Below, piece by piece: positions 18,250 through 30,846 of a stretch of 64,000 nt of DNA. The notes beneath the pieces were generated by a model. That model made no database searches and was not told the DNA's origin. It saw only the letters and a list, made by a program, of their open reading frames with translations. Both the position numbers and the translations under genes were made by a program. Position 1 is the stretch's first letter. Each line of letters opens with the position of its first letter. The DNA is from Candidatus Ideonella esbjergensis. GTDB taxonomy: Bacteria; Pseudomonadota; Gammaproteobacteria; Burkholderiales; Burkholderiaceae_C. The DNA is taken from contig JADJLP010000013.1 in the NCBI GenBank assembly GCA_016710065.1, positions 186,001-250,000 on the forward strand, written 5' to 3'.

Positions 18250-19038
18250 ATGACCTACGAATGCATCCTCACCGCCCTGCACGGCGACGGCGCCCTGAAG
18301 ACCGGCTTGATCTCGCTCAACCGCCCCAAACAGATGAACGCGCTGAACGACCAGTTGATGGATGAGCTGGGCCGTGCGCTGTTGGCCTTTGACGCCGACC
18401 CCGCCATCGGTTGCATCATCGTCACCGGCAACGAAAAGGCCTTTGCCGCCGGTGCCGACATCGCGGCCATGGCCACCCTGGTGCACATGGACGCCTACAA
18501 GAACGGCTACATCTCGCGCAACTGGGAAACCATACGCCAGGTGCGCAAGCCGGTGATCGGCGCCGTGGCCGGCTTCGCGCTGGGGGGTGGCTGCGAGCTG
18601 GCCATGATGTGCGACATCGTGCTGGCCGCCGACACCGCCAAGTTCGGCCAGCCCGAGATCAAGCTCGGCGTCATCCCCGGCGCAGGCGGCACGCAGCGCC
18701 TGCCGCGCGCCATCGGCAAGGCCAAGGCCATGGAGCTGCTGCTCACCGGCCGCATGATGGGCGCCGAAGAAGCCGAGCGCGCCGGCCTGGTCTCGCGCAT
18801 CGTCCCGGCCGACAAGCTCATGGACGAAGCCTTCGCCACGGCCGAGCTCATCAACGCCATGGGCCAACCCAGCGTGTTGATGATCAAGGAGTGCGTGAAC
18901 GAGGCCTTTGAAAGTGGCCTGTCCAGCGGGGTGCGCATCGAGCGCCGCATGTTCCATTCACTCTTCGGCACCGAAGACCAGCGCGAAGGCATGGACGCTT
19001 TTCTGAACAAGCGCAAGGCGGTTTTCAAGCACCGCTGA
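18250..19038 (+). CDS. Enoyl-CoA hydratase
   Basis: A 262-residue crotonase-family enzyme. The oxyanion-hole segment AFAAGADIAAM and the catalytic segment GFALGGGCELAMMCDIVLAADTAKFGQPEIKLGVIPGAGGTQRL hold the two glutamates expected for hydration of trans-2-enoyl-CoA in fatty-acid beta-oxidation. Length and sequence fit short-chain enoyl-CoA hydratase. The gene is followed by a convergent globin gene. Substrate chain length cannot be read from the sequence; other crotonase activities are less likely since both glutamates are present. Confidence 0.93.
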   Translation: MTYECILTALHGDGALKTGLISLNRPKQMNALNDQLMDELGRALLAFDADPAIGCIIVTGNEKAFAAGADIAAMATLVHMDAYKNGYISRNWETIRQVRKPVIGAVAGFALGGGCELAMMCDIVLAADTAKFGQPEIKLGVIPGAGGTQRLPRAIGKAKAMELLLTGRMMGAEEAERAGLVSRIVPADKLMDEAFATAELINAMGQPSVLMIKECVNEAFESGLSSGVRIERRMFHSLFGTEDQREGMDAFLNKRKAVFKHR

Positions 19039-19092
19039 TGCATGGCTGCTGGTGGCGCTGCGGCGCCTGAAGGCCAGCCTGCAAGGCCGGGC

Positions 19093-19509
19093 TCAACCCG
19101 GCCGGTTGCGCATCCAGTCAGCGGTATCGAAGAACGACTTCTCCAGCCGCTCGGCCAAGGCCGGCTCCACCTCGCATTCGCGCAGGGCCTGGAACATGCA
19201 CGCCAGCCATTGGTCGCGCTCGGTGCTGCCGATGGCAAACGGCAGATGCCGGGCGCGCAGCCGTGGGTGGCCAAAGCGCTGCACGTAGTGGTCGGGGCCA
19301 CCCAGCCAGCCGCACAAAAACCAGTAGAGCTTGTCGCGGGCCGAGTTCAGCTCGGTGCCATGCACGCCACGCAGCACCGCGTAGGCGGGCTCCAGGTCCA
19401 TCAGATCGTAGAAACGGTCCACCAGCGCACGCACGCCGGGCTCGCCGCCGAGGCGCTCGAACGGGGTGGGGGATTCGGGGGTGGGTTGGTCGGTGGCAGC
19501 GGTCATCAC
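19093..19509 (-). CDS. Group II truncated haemoglobin (TrHb2)
   Basis: A 138-residue 2-on-2 globin. FERLGGEPGVRALVDRFYDLMD is the helix A/B start, YWFLCGWLGGPDHYVQRFGHPRLRARHLPF contains the proximal histidine region, and the C-terminal WLACMFQAL carries the group II tryptophan. Such globins bind oxygen or NO in the cytoplasm and are linked to redox or nitrosative stress. The start ATG overlaps the stop of the MinD-like gene by four bases, giving an operon GGDEF - MinD-like - globin on the minus strand. The functional link between these three is not known. Confidence 0.9.
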   Translation of the reverse strand: MMTAATDQPTPESPTPFERLGGEPGVRALVDRFYDLMDLEPAYAVLRGVHGTELNSARDKLYWFLCGWLGGPDHYVQRFGHPRLRARHLPFAIGSTERDQWLACMFQALRECEVEPALAERLEKSFFDTADWMRNRPG

Positions 19510-20288
19510 GAAGACAGGCGGTTGGCGACAGCCACCACACCTTGCGCTGCGGGGCTGCCTGGGTAGCAGTCGAGCAGCAATTGTCTGCGTTTGACGGCAT
19601 CACGCACGGCCGGGTCCACCGGCACCTCACCCATGAACTCGATCTTCACCGGCTCGGCCAGGCCGGGGGACACGTAACGATCCACCACCTGCTGCAGCTG
19701 GCCGCGGATGGTGCGGCCCTCACCGGCACGCCCCACTTGATTGACCACCAGCTGGATGTCGCGCCGGCCCTGCGTGGTGGCCAGCACCTTGATGGTGGCG
19801 TAGGCGTCGGTGAGCGAGGTGGGCTCGGGCGTGGCCACCACCAGCACGTCGTCGGCCAGCGACACGGTGAACAGCACCACGTCGGAGATGCCGGCGCCGG
19901 TGTCGAGCAGGATGTGGTCGAACTGCGGGCGCACCTGCTTGATGACGTCAAGCAATCGGTCGCGCACTTCGGGCGTCAGGCGCGAGTACTCCACCATGCC
20001 CGAGCCGGCCAGCAGCACCGAGAAACCACCCGGCGCCGGCAGGATGGCGTCCTCGAGCTTGTGCTTGCCGGTGAACACGTCGTGCAGCGTGATCTTGGGG
20101 AAGAGGTTGAGCACCACGTCCAGGTTGGCCAGGCCCAGGTCGGCGTCGAGCACCAGCACGCGCAGGCCTTGCTGGGCCAGGCCCGCCGCCAGGTTGGCCG
20201 ACAGAAAAGTCTTGCCCACACCACCCTTGCCGCTGGTGACGGCGGTGATGTGCGCACCGGTGCCGGGGTTGTGGTTGGGCGTGTTCAT
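19506..20288 (-). CDS. MinD/ParA-family ATPase (FlhG-like)
   Basis: A 260-residue deviant Walker ATPase. The loop SGKGGVGKTFLSANLAAGLA (residues about 19-38), the DADLGLANLDVVL motif and LLDTGAGISDVVLF are typical of MinD/FlhG. The ATG at 20288 fits the conserved start; the frame is open for another 56 codons upstream inside the diguanylate cyclase gene. It overlaps its neighbours on both sides by four bases, so translation is coupled with a GGDEF protein and a globin. FlhG-type proteins set flagellar number, but no flhF or flagellar genes are nearby; a MinD/ParA role of another kind is possible. Confidence 0.85.
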   Translation of the reverse strand: MNTPNHNPGTGAHITAVTSGKGGVGKTFLSANLAAGLAQQGLRVLVLDADLGLANLDVVLNLFPKITLHDVFTGKHKLEDAILPAPGGFSVLLAGSGMVEYSRLTPEVRDRLLDVIKQVRPQFDHILLDTGAGISDVVLFTVSLADDVLVVATPEPTSLTDAYATIKVLATTQGRRDIQLVVNQVGRAGEGRTIRGQLQQVVDRYVSPGLAEPVKIEFMGEVPVDPAVRDAVKRRQLLLDCYPGSPAAQGVVAVANRLSS

Positions 20289-21118
20289 TCGAGATCCCCG
20301 GAAACGGTGTTGCCAAACAGCAGGCCCTTCTCTTCGGCACTCACCAGCGACACCGGCGTGGGCTCGATGCAAGTGCGGTTGCGGCCTTCTGACTTGGCGC
20401 GGTAGAGCTGCAGGTCTGAGCGCTCCACCCAGATGGTGGGCGACGAGCGCACCCATTGCGGCGCATAGGCCCCGCCCACACTCACGGTGACGCCCAGGTG
20501 CTGCGAAGGGCCTACCGCAATGATCTTGCCCTCCACCCGGGCGCGCAGGCGCTCGGCCACGGTCTGGCCGAAGGCCGGCGGGCAGTTGGGCAGGATGACG
20601 GCAAACTCTTCACCGCCGATGCGCGCGGCCGTGTCCATGGGGCGCACGCATTCCAGCAAGGCGTCGGAGACGGCCTTGATCATCAGGTCGCCGACGGCAT
20701 GGCCGTGGGTGTCATTGACACGCTTGAAATGGTCGATGTCGAGCAGCAGCAGCAAGGCCGGCTCACCCGAACGGGCCACGCGGTCGATCTCGCGGTTCAA
20801 CGCGGTTTCGAAGCTGCGGCGGTTGGCCAGGCCGGTGAGCGCATCGCGGCTGGACAGATCGCACAGCGCATCAATCACCCCTTGCAGCCAGGCCGCACTG
20901 CCAGGCGCACCAGGCGGCGGCGTGTGTCCAGACTGTTTGAGCAATTGCAGCGCCGTGTCCAGCTGCAGCGCGGCGGGGTCTGGCGGGCGGGTGTCGATGG
21001 GCCGCTTCACGTGGCTGAGGGGTAGTGTCGGGCAGAGAAGAACAGTTCGGCCCAGTCTAGCAGCGGCCCCCGGGTGGGCGCGGCGCGGAATAAGCAGGCA
21101 AAGCCGGTTCAACTCCAC
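20285..21118 (-). CDS. GGDEF diguanylate cyclase
   Basis: A cytoplasmic protein of up to 277 residues whose C-terminal half is a GGDEF domain (DALTGLANRRSFETALNREID, LLLLDIDHFKRVNDTHGHAVGD, RIGGEEFAVILPN), with the active-site motif GGEEF. It should make cyclic di-GMP from GTP. No inhibitory RxxD motif is evident. The first 36 residues look unconvincing; a GTG at 21010 (VKRPIDTRPPD) gives a 241-residue protein and is a plausible alternative start. No membrane helix or recognised sensor domain precedes the GGDEF. It is divergent from cheR and leads an operon with the MinD-like and globin genes. Confidence 0.87.
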   Translation of the reverse strand: MELNRLCLLIPRRAHPGAAARLGRTVLLCPTLPLSHVKRPIDTRPPDPAALQLDTALQLLKQSGHTPPPGAPGSAAWLQGVIDALCDLSSRDALTGLANRRSFETALNREIDRVARSGEPALLLLLDIDHFKRVNDTHGHAVGDLMIKAVSDALLECVRPMDTAARIGGEEFAVILPNCPPAFGQTVAERLRARVEGKIIAVGPSQHLGVTVSVGGAYAPQWVRSSPTIWVERSDLQLYRAKSEGRNRTCIEPTPVSLVSAEEKGLLFGNTVSGDLE

Positions 21119-21238
21119 CCGCCAGACTCAGCCCCTAACCGCAAGACTGGACGCCTGTGCACTCACCCTGTGCCGACCTCGCCTGTGCCCCCTTGGGGAT
21201 CCGGAAACGATGGCGGCCAAGCCGGAAGCTTCACGCCC

Positions 21239-22114
21239 ATGAGCCAACTCCTAGATGCCCGCAGCCGCAGCGCCCCCGCGCAGGACGATGGCGCCATAGA
21301 CCACGAGTTCAGCTTTGCGGCCGCTGATTTCGAGCGTGTTCGCCAACTGATCTACCAGCGCGCCGGCATCAGCCTGCACGAGGGCAAGCGCGCCATGGTC
21401 TACAGCCGGCTCTCGCGCCGGCTGCGCGACACCGGCCACCACAGCTTCAAGGACTACTTGCAGTGGCTGGAGCAACACGTGGGCGCCAGCGGCGAGCAGG
21501 AGTGGCAGGAATTCATCAACTGCCTCACCACCAACCTCACCGCCTTCTTTCGCGAAGAACACCACTTTCACGCCTTTGCCGAGGCGCTCAAGCCCTTCAA
21601 GGCGGGCAAGCCGCCGCGGGTCTGGTGCAACGCGGCCTCCACGGGTGAAGAGCCCTACTCCATCGCCATGGTGCTGGCCGAGGAGCTGGGCACCAGCAGC
21701 GGTGCCAAGCTGATGGCCAGCGACATCGACACCAAGGTGCTGGCCACCGCCCAGCGCGGCGTCTACAGCGCCGAGGCACGCGGCCTCACGCCCGAGCGGC
21801 TGCGCAAGCACTTTCAGCGCGGCACGGGCGCCAATGCCGGCAGCATCCGCGTCAAGCCCGAGCTGGTGCGCATGGTGGAGTTCAAGGTCTTCAACCTGAT
21901 GAGCCCGCAGTGGTCTCTGGGCGACCCCTTTGACATGGTCTTCTGTCGCAACGTGATGATCTATTTCGACCACCCCACCCAGCGCAAGGTGCTGGAAGGC
22001 ATCCACAAGACCATGAAGCCCGGCAGCCTGCTGTTCGTGGGCCACTCCGAAAACTTCACCGACGCGCGCGACCTGTTCCAGCTGCGCGGCAAAACGGTTT
22101 ACCAGCGGGTCTGA
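21239..22114 (+). CDS. cheR: Chemotaxis protein methyltransferase CheR
   Basis: A 291-residue SAM-dependent enzyme that methylates glutamates of chemoreceptors. The N-terminal all-alpha domain (FERVRQLIYQRAGISLHEGKRAMVYSRLSRRLR) precedes the SAM-binding domain with FREEHHFHAF, WCNAASTGEEPYSIAMVLAE and DMVFCRNVMIYFD. The start at ATG 21239 is chosen because upstream residues are not conserved. It is followed two bases later by cheD and then cheB, a compact adaptation operon. No cheA, cheW or receptor gene is in the window, so these act with a system encoded elsewhere. Confidence 0.95.
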   Translation: MSQLLDARSRSAPAQDDGAIDHEFSFAAADFERVRQLIYQRAGISLHEGKRAMVYSRLSRRLRDTGHHSFKDYLQWLEQHVGASGEQEWQEFINCLTTNLTAFFREEHHFHAFAEALKPFKAGKPPRVWCNAASTGEEPYSIAMVLAEELGTSSGAKLMASDIDTKVLATAQRGVYSAEARGLTPERLRKHFQRGTGANAGSIRVKPELVRMVEFKVFNLMSPQWSLGDPFDMVFCRNVMIYFDHPTQRKVLEGIHKTMKPGSLLFVGHSENFTDARDLFQLRGKTVYQRV

Positions 22115-22116
22115 GC

Positions 22117-22803
22117 ATGGCCACACTGCCCCCCCTCGCCACCCGCACCGCCACGGCCAACCCGGCCGTGCAGGGCCTCATCGGTGCCAAATCCGCCCGC
22201 CTGGAGCGGCTCAAGAATCAGCCGCGCAAACCTGGCGAGGCCTCGTTCTTCTTTTACGACGCGCACTTCAAGAACGACGCCGTCAAGATCCTGCCCGGCG
22301 AGTACTTTGTGGACACCGAGGACATCCTCATCATGACCACGCTGGGCTCGTGCATTGCCGCCTGCCTGTGGGACCGCAATGCCCGCGTCGGCGGCATGAA
22401 CCACTTCATGCTGCCCGAGGGCACGGGGGATTCGGGCCGCTACGGCAGCTTCGCGATGGAACTGCTGATCAACGAGATGATGAAGCGCGGCGCCTCGCGC
22501 CTGACCATGGAAGCCAAGATCTTTGGCGGCGGCGCCGTGATCAGCGGCATGAACACCATCAACGTGGGCGAGCGCAACACCAAGTTCGTGATCGACTTCC
22601 TGGGCACCGAGCGCATCCCCATCGTCTCCAAGGACGTGATGGACGTGTACCCGCGCAAGGTCTGCTTCCTGCCCGCCAGCGGCAAGGCCATGGTCAAGCG
22701 CCTGGCGCCCACCAACACCGACGCCGTGGTGGCACAGGAGCGCATGGCGGCCCAGAAGGTGGCGCCGGCCAGCTCGGGTGCTGGCTCGATCGACCTGTTT
22801 TGA
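22117..22803 (+). CDS. cheD: Chemoreceptor glutamine deamidase CheD
   Basis: A 228-residue CheD that deamidates receptor glutamines. The active cysteine and following residues are in TTLGSCIAACLWD; the catalytic histidine lies in GGMNHFMLPEG, and KIFGGGAVI is a further family motif. The C-terminal 40 residues are a variable tail. It sits two bases after cheR and 32 bases before cheB. Length is slightly above the family average because of the N-terminal 45 residues. Confidence 0.95.
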   Translation: MATLPPLATRTATANPAVQGLIGAKSARLERLKNQPRKPGEASFFFYDAHFKNDAVKILPGEYFVDTEDILIMTTLGSCIAACLWDRNARVGGMNHFMLPEGTGDSGRYGSFAMELLINEMMKRGASRLTMEAKIFGGGAVISGMNTINVGERNTKFVIDFLGTERIPIVSKDVMDVYPRKVCFLPASGKAMVKRLAPTNTDAVVAQERMAAQKVAPASSGAGSIDLF

Positions 22804-22835
22804 CGGACACGCAGACCCTGACGGAGACCAAAGAT

Positions 22836-23942
22836 ATGGCCAAGACCCGCGTGGTGGTGGTGGACGACTCAGCCCTGGTGCGCAGCCTGCTGGGCGAGAT
22901 CATCAACCGGCAAAGCGACATGGAATGCATAGGCAGCGCCGCCGACCCGTTTGCGGCGCGCGAGATGATCCGCAGCCTCAACCCCGACGTGATCACGCTC
23001 GATGTGGAAATGCCGCGCATGGACGGGCTGGACTTTCTCTCGCGCCTGATGCGCCTGCGGCCCATGCCGGTGGTGATGGTGAGCACGCTCACCGAGCGTG
23101 GCGCCGAGGTCACCCTGAAGGCGCTGGAGTTGGGCGCGGTTGATTTTGTGGCCAAGCCCAAGATCGGCATTGCCGACGGCCTCAAGCTGCTGGCCGAGGA
23201 CATCACCGACAAGATCCGCATCGCGTCCAAGGCCCACATCAAGCGCCTGCCGGCCGCTGCACCGGCACCCGCCGGCCAGGCTGCGCCGCAGCCAGGCGCC
23301 ACGCCGCCGGCCAGGCCGGCCGAGGCCAGCCTGGGGCGGCTGTCCACCGAAAAGCTGATCTTCATCGGCGCCTCCACCGGCGGCACCGAGGCCACCAAGG
23401 AGGTGCTGGTGAGCCTGCCGCCGGACGCACCTGGCGTGGTCATCACCCAGCACATGCCGCCTGGCTTCACCCGCAGCTACGCCGCGCGGCTCGACGGCCT
23501 GTGCCGCATCCGCGTGAAAGAGGCCAGCGACGGCGAACGCATCCTGCCCGGCCACGCCTACATCGCCCCCGGCGGCCTGCACCTGAGCGTGGAGCGCTCG
23601 GGCGCCAACTACATTGCCCGCGTGCGCGACGGCGAGCCGGTGAACCGCCACAAGCCCTCGGTGGAGGTGCTGTTCGAGTCGGCCGCCCGCGTGGTGGGCC
23701 AGAACGCCTTCGGCATCATGCTCACCGGCATGGGCGCCGACGGTGCCAAGGCCATGAAGATGATGCGCGACGCCGGCAGCTACAACGTCTGCCAGGACGA
23801 AGCCAGCTGCGTGGTGTTTGGCATGCCGCGCGAGGCCATTGCCCATGGCGCCGCACACGAGGTGCTGCCGCTGGGCCAGATCGCCGGCCACCTGATCGAC
23901 AAGCTGCGCAAGACCCATGGCGCGTTGCTGAACCGCGTCTGA
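22836..23942 (+). CDS. cheB: Chemotaxis protein-glutamate methylesterase CheB
   Basis: A 368-residue response regulator-esterase. The receiver domain (residues 1-125) has acidic residues D10/D11, phospho-acceptor D56 in DVITLDVEMPRMDG and K in VAKPK. A linker rich in proline and alanine (about 140-160) joins the methylesterase domain with catalytic serine in FIGASTGGTEA, histidine in TQHMPPGFT and aspartate in MLTGMGADGA. It removes methyl groups from, and deamidates, chemoreceptors when phosphorylated by CheA. Third gene of cheR-cheD-cheB. Confidence 0.96.
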   Translation: MAKTRVVVVDDSALVRSLLGEIINRQSDMECIGSAADPFAAREMIRSLNPDVITLDVEMPRMDGLDFLSRLMRLRPMPVVMVSTLTERGAEVTLKALELGAVDFVAKPKIGIADGLKLLAEDITDKIRIASKAHIKRLPAAAPAPAGQAAPQPGATPPARPAEASLGRLSTEKLIFIGASTGGTEATKEVLVSLPPDAPGVVITQHMPPGFTRSYAARLDGLCRIRVKEASDGERILPGHAYIAPGGLHLSVERSGANYIARVRDGEPVNRHKPSVEVLFESAARVVGQNAFGIMLTGMGADGAKAMKMMRDAGSYNVCQDEASCVVFGMPREAIAHGAAHEVLPLGQIAGHLIDKLRKTHGALLNRV

Positions 23943-24027
23943 CAGCCCTTCGCGTTCGACAACAGGGTGGCGCAAGGCGGCAGAAGGCGGCTTGTGGCGC
24001 ATAGCCGCCATCACCGCAGCCCTCCTC

Positions 24028-24054
24028 CGTCATTCCCGCGCAGGCGGGAATCCA
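24028..24054. repeat. Dispersed palindromic repeat copy
   Basis: A single copy of the same unit seen as an inverted pair at 4321-4395: CGTCATTCCCGCGCAGGCGG followed by GAATCCA. It lies in the 330-base gap between cheB and ppk1, where no gene is seen apart from this repeat and the Pho-box-like repeats near the ppk1 start. Confidence 0.8.
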
Positions 24055-24233
24055 TGTCTTTGCTTCGGCTGCGGCAGGGCAGCGGCGGCACCTTCGGCCT
24101 ACGGACTCCTCGCGGACAAGCGCCGTGCCCCCTGTCGCACCTGAGCTCTCTTGTTCCGCCTTGGCCCTCGGAGCTCTCTACCCAAACGCGAATGTGCCCT
24201 CCGCCCGAAGGCACCACCACTGCCCTGCAACCA

Positions 24234-24266
24234 CTGTCACGCGACTGTCACGCCTTGTTCATAAAC
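24234..24266 (+). promoter_or_regulatory. Pho-box-like direct repeats upstream of ppk1
   Basis: Three 11-base units in phase: CTGTCACGCGA, CTGTCACGCCT and TTGTTCATAAA. The first two match the CTGTCA repeat to which PhoB binds as tandem dimers, and the third is a weaker match. The repeats end eight bases before the ppk1 ATG, so the core promoter must overlap them or the true start may be slightly downstream. Control by phosphate limitation is an inference from the motif and the polyphosphate kinase downstream. Confidence 0.65.
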
Positions 24267-24273
24267 TGGGGCC

Positions 24274-26367
24274 ATGACCCCAGCGATGGCCCAGGCCCCA
24301 GCCGCCCCTGCCCTGCTCAACCGCGAGCAGGCCATGCTCGAATTCAACCGCCGCGTGCTGGCCCAGGCGCGCCGTGCCGACGTGCCGCTGCTGGAGCGGC
24401 TGCGCTACATCACCATCGTCTCGTCCAACATGGACGAGTTCTTCGAGGTGCGCTTTGCCGACACGCTGGAAAGCGCCCGCGCCCGTGACAGCGAGGCCAC
24501 CCGGGCCGAGCTGGCCGCCGTGGCAGCCCGCGCCCACGCCATCATCGACGAGCAGTACGCGCTGTTCAACGACGAGCTGATGCCCGCGCTGCAGCGCCAG
24601 GGCGTGGAGGTGATCAACCACGCCGAGCGCAACGAGTCCCAGCGTCGCTGGGTGGCGACGTTTTTCGAGCGCGAGGTGCGCCCGCTGCTGATCCCGGTGG
24701 GGCTGGACCCTTCACACCCGTTTCCGCAGGTGGCCAACAAGTCGCTCAACTTCATCGTGCGCCTGAGTGGGCTGGATGCCTTCGGCCGCGAGAACGCCAT
24801 CGCCATCGTCAAGGTGCCCCGCGTGCTGCCCCGCGTCATCCGCCTGCCGGCCAGCGTGTGCGCACCGGGCCAGCAGGGCTTTGTGCTGCTGTCCAGCGTG
24901 ATCCGCGCGCATCTTGAATTGCTGTTCCCGGGCCGCAGCGTCGAATCGTTCTCGCAGTTCCGCGTCACCCGCGATTCCGATCTGGAGGTGGACGAGGAAG
25001 ACGTCACCAACCTGCGCCAGGCGCTGCGCACCGGCCTCACCACCCGGCACTACGGCCAGGCCATCCGCCTGGAGGTGGTGAACACCTGCCCCGAGGCGCT
25101 GTGGCGCTTTTTGCTGGAGCAGTTTGATTTGCCCGAGGCGGCGCTGTACCGCGTGAACGGGCCGGTGAACCTGGTGCGGCTGAACCAGCTGATCGACCAG
25201 GCCGACGACCTGCCCGGCTCACGCCTGCACTTCGGCCCCTTCGAGCCGCGCTGGCCCGAGGCCAGCCTGCCGCGCGAGGCCTCGATCTTTCAGACGCTGC
25301 GCGAGCGCGACATCCTGCTGCACCACCCCTTCGAGAGCTTCGAGCCGGTGGTGGAGTTCTTGCGCCAGGCCGTGGAAGACCCGGACGTGCTGGCCATACG
25401 CCAGACCATCTACCGCACCGGCGCCAAATCGGTGCTGATGGACTTGCTGATCGAAGCCGCGCGCCGTGGCAAGGAAGTGATGGCGGTGGTGGAGCTCAAG
25501 GCCCGCTTCGACGAAGAGGCCAACATCAACTGGGCCGAGCGGCTCGAAGCCGTGGGCGCACAGGTGGTGTACGGCATCGTGGGCCTCAAGACCCACGCCA
25601 AACTGCTGCTGGTGACGCGGCGCGAAACCTCGGCGCGCGGCAAGATCACGCTGCGACGCTACGCGCACCTGTCCACCGGCAACTACAACCCCAAGACCGC
25701 CAGGCTGTACACCGACGTGGGCTACCTCACGGCCGACCCCGGCATCACCGCCGACGCCGACGGCGTGTTCCACCAGATCGCCAGCCTCACCCGTGTCAAG
25801 CCACCGCAGCATTTGCTCACCGCGCCCTTTGTGCTGCACCGGCGCCTGCTGCGCCATGTGCAACAGGTGGCCGACGCCGCCCGCCAGGGCCTGCCGGCGC
25901 GCATCGTCGCCAAGTTCAACGCGCTGACCGACCCGGCGCTGATACGCGCGCTGCTGGCGGCATCGCAGGCAGGCGCCCAGATCGACCTGATCGTGCGCGG
26001 CGCCTGCATGCTGCCGCCAGGGGTGGTGGGCGTGTCCGACAACATCCGTGTGCGCTCGGTGGTGGGCCGCTACCTGGAGCATTCGCGGGTCTTCTACTTC
26101 CGCTGGGGCCAGGGCGAGGCCGACGAGGTGCTGTACCTCTCCAGCGCCGACTGGATGAGCCGCAACATGTTCCGCCGCGTGGAAATCGCCTGGCCGGTGC
26201 GCGACGCCGCGCTGCGCCAGCGCGTGATCGATGAATGCCTGGTGCCCTATCTGCACGACCAGTGTGACGCGTGGATGCAGCAAGCCGACGGCCGCTACCA
26301 GTGCAACACCGTCAGCGGCCCCAGCGCCCAACAGGCGCTGATGACACGCTACGCCCCACAGGCGTAG
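24274..26367 (+). CDS. ppk1: Polyphosphate kinase 1
   Basis: A 697-residue PPK1, which polymerises the gamma-phosphate of ATP into inorganic polyphosphate at the membrane. The N-terminal helical domain (LLNREQAMLEFNRRVLAQA ... NMDEFFEVRFADTLESA) is typical, and both histidine motifs of the catalytic half are present: RRYAHLSTGNYNPKTARLYTDVGYLTAD and VVGRYLEHSRVFYF. The SSADWMSRNMFRRVEIAWPV segment near the end is also conserved. Upstream are Pho-box-like repeats; downstream, after tandem hairpin repeats, is sixA. Start at 24274; an ATG four codons later (24286) is also possible. Confidence 0.96.
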   Translation: MTPAMAQAPAAPALLNREQAMLEFNRRVLAQARRADVPLLERLRYITIVSSNMDEFFEVRFADTLESARARDSEATRAELAAVAARAHAIIDEQYALFNDELMPALQRQGVEVINHAERNESQRRWVATFFEREVRPLLIPVGLDPSHPFPQVANKSLNFIVRLSGLDAFGRENAIAIVKVPRVLPRVIRLPASVCAPGQQGFVLLSSVIRAHLELLFPGRSVESFSQFRVTRDSDLEVDEEDVTNLRQALRTGLTTRHYGQAIRLEVVNTCPEALWRFLLEQFDLPEAALYRVNGPVNLVRLNQLIDQADDLPGSRLHFGPFEPRWPEASLPREASIFQTLRERDILLHHPFESFEPVVEFLRQAVEDPDVLAIRQTIYRTGAKSVLMDLLIEAARRGKEVMAVVELKARFDEEANINWAERLEAVGAQVVYGIVGLKTHAKLLLVTRRETSARGKITLRRYAHLSTGNYNPKTARLYTDVGYLTADPGITADADGVFHQIASLTRVKPPQHLLTAPFVLHRRLLRHVQQVADAARQGLPARIVAKFNALTDPALIRALLAASQAGAQIDLIVRGACMLPPGVVGVSDNIRVRSVVGRYLEHSRVFYFRWGQGEADEVLYLSSADWMSRNMFRRVEIAWPVRDAALRQRVIDECLVPYLHDQCDAWMQQADGRYQCNTVSGPSAQQALMTRYAPQA

Positions 26368-26410
26368 GTGACACGCTACGCCCCGCAGGCGTAGATGACA
26401 CGCGACGCCC
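26342..26410. repeat. Tandem 27-bp hairpin repeat between ppk1 and sixA
   Basis: Two full copies and one partial copy of a 27-base unit (TGACACGCTACGCCCC...GGCGTAG). Each full unit folds as a hairpin, CTACGCC paired with GGCGTAG over a five-base loop. The ppk1 stop codon lies inside the first unit. The hairpins could protect or attenuate the transcript between ppk1 and sixA; no T-run follows, so they are not classical terminators. Confidence 0.75.
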
Positions 26411-26432
26411 AAGCCAACCGCTGAGACACACG

Positions 26433-26921
26433 ATGGACCTGATTCTCTGGCGCCATGCCGACGCCCAAGAGCTGGAGCAAGGCATAGACGACCCGGCCCG
26501 CGGCCTCACCGCCAAGGGCTACAAGCAGGCCCGCCGTGTGGCCGAATGGCTGAACCGCTTTCTGCCCGAAGGCACGCGCGTGCTGTGCAGCCCGGCCCTG
26601 CGCAGCCAGCAGACGGCCGAGGCCCTGGGCCGCAAGTTCAAGCTGATGGAGGCGCTGGCGCCCGAAGGCTCGGTGGACAGCCTGCTGGCCGCCGCCCGCT
26701 GGCCCGACGCCAAGGAGCCGGTGCTGGTCATCGGCCACCAGCCCACGCTGGGCCTGACAGCGGCCTACCTGATGACCGGCGCCCGCCTGTCTGGCGAACA
26801 CGAGTCGGCGCTGCGCGCCTGGTCCATCAAGAAGGGCAGTGTGTGGTGGCTGCGCCACCGCCCCCGTGAGGACCGCGGTGAAGTGGTGCTGGTGGCGGTG
26901 CGCTCACCCAAGCAGATCTGA
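26433..26921 (+). CDS. sixA: SixA-type phosphohistidine phosphatase
   Basis: A 162-residue histidine phosphatase of the SixA branch. The catalytic RH motif is in LILWRHADAQE (R7, H8) and a second histidine in VLVIGHQPTLG. SixA removes phosphate from phosphohistidine in multistep phosphorelays or the nitrogen-related phosphotransferase system. The ATG at 26433 matches the conserved N-terminus. It is 65 bases after ppk1 and may share the phosphate-responsive transcript. The pairing ppk1-sixA is common in related bacteria as far as I recall; the biochemical link is unproven. Confidence 0.9.
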   Translation: MDLILWRHADAQELEQGIDDPARGLTAKGYKQARRVAEWLNRFLPEGTRVLCSPALRSQQTAEALGRKFKLMEALAPEGSVDSLLAAARWPDAKEPVLVIGHQPTLGLTAAYLMTGARLSGEHESALRAWSIKKGSVWWLRHRPREDRGEVVLVAVRSPKQI

Positions 26922-26976
26922 GCCCGCCTGCGGCGCAGCTGCAGCGGGCGCCCAGCGCCGTTGGCAGGTGCACCCC

Positions 26977-30519
<3,543 letters not shown>

Positions 30520-30712
30520 GGCAGGGGCTCACGCACGTTCAGGGGGCCGTCAAACTCGCCCAGCAAATCATCGAGCGGGCTGCGCACCGCACCGCTGGCA
30601 AAGCGCAGCACGTGCGTGTAGACCATGGTGGTGCTCACGTCGGAATGGCCCAGCAGTTCTTGCACGGTGCGGATGTCGGTACCCGCCTGCAGCAAATGCG
30701 TGGCGAAGGAAT

Positions 30713-30742
30713 GGCGCCTATGCCGTCATCGGCATAGGCGCC
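30713..30742. repeat. Terminal palindrome of RIT element 1
   Basis: A 13-bp perfect stem (GGCGCCTATGCCG paired with CGGCATAGGCGCC) around a TCAT loop, located between the intI 3' fragment and the left inverted repeat. Its outer six bases repeat the insertion target in both orientations. The second RIT element has an equivalent palindrome at the same end (40060-40091). Confidence 0.85.
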
Positions 30743-30846
30743 ACTATTCCGAGTCCAGGAATATGCCGAGTAGCGTGAGCAAGGCGCTGTCATCGGGAGG
30801 CATTGCAGGCTTCTCATGCAGGTTGAACTCGGCATATTCCGTGTAC

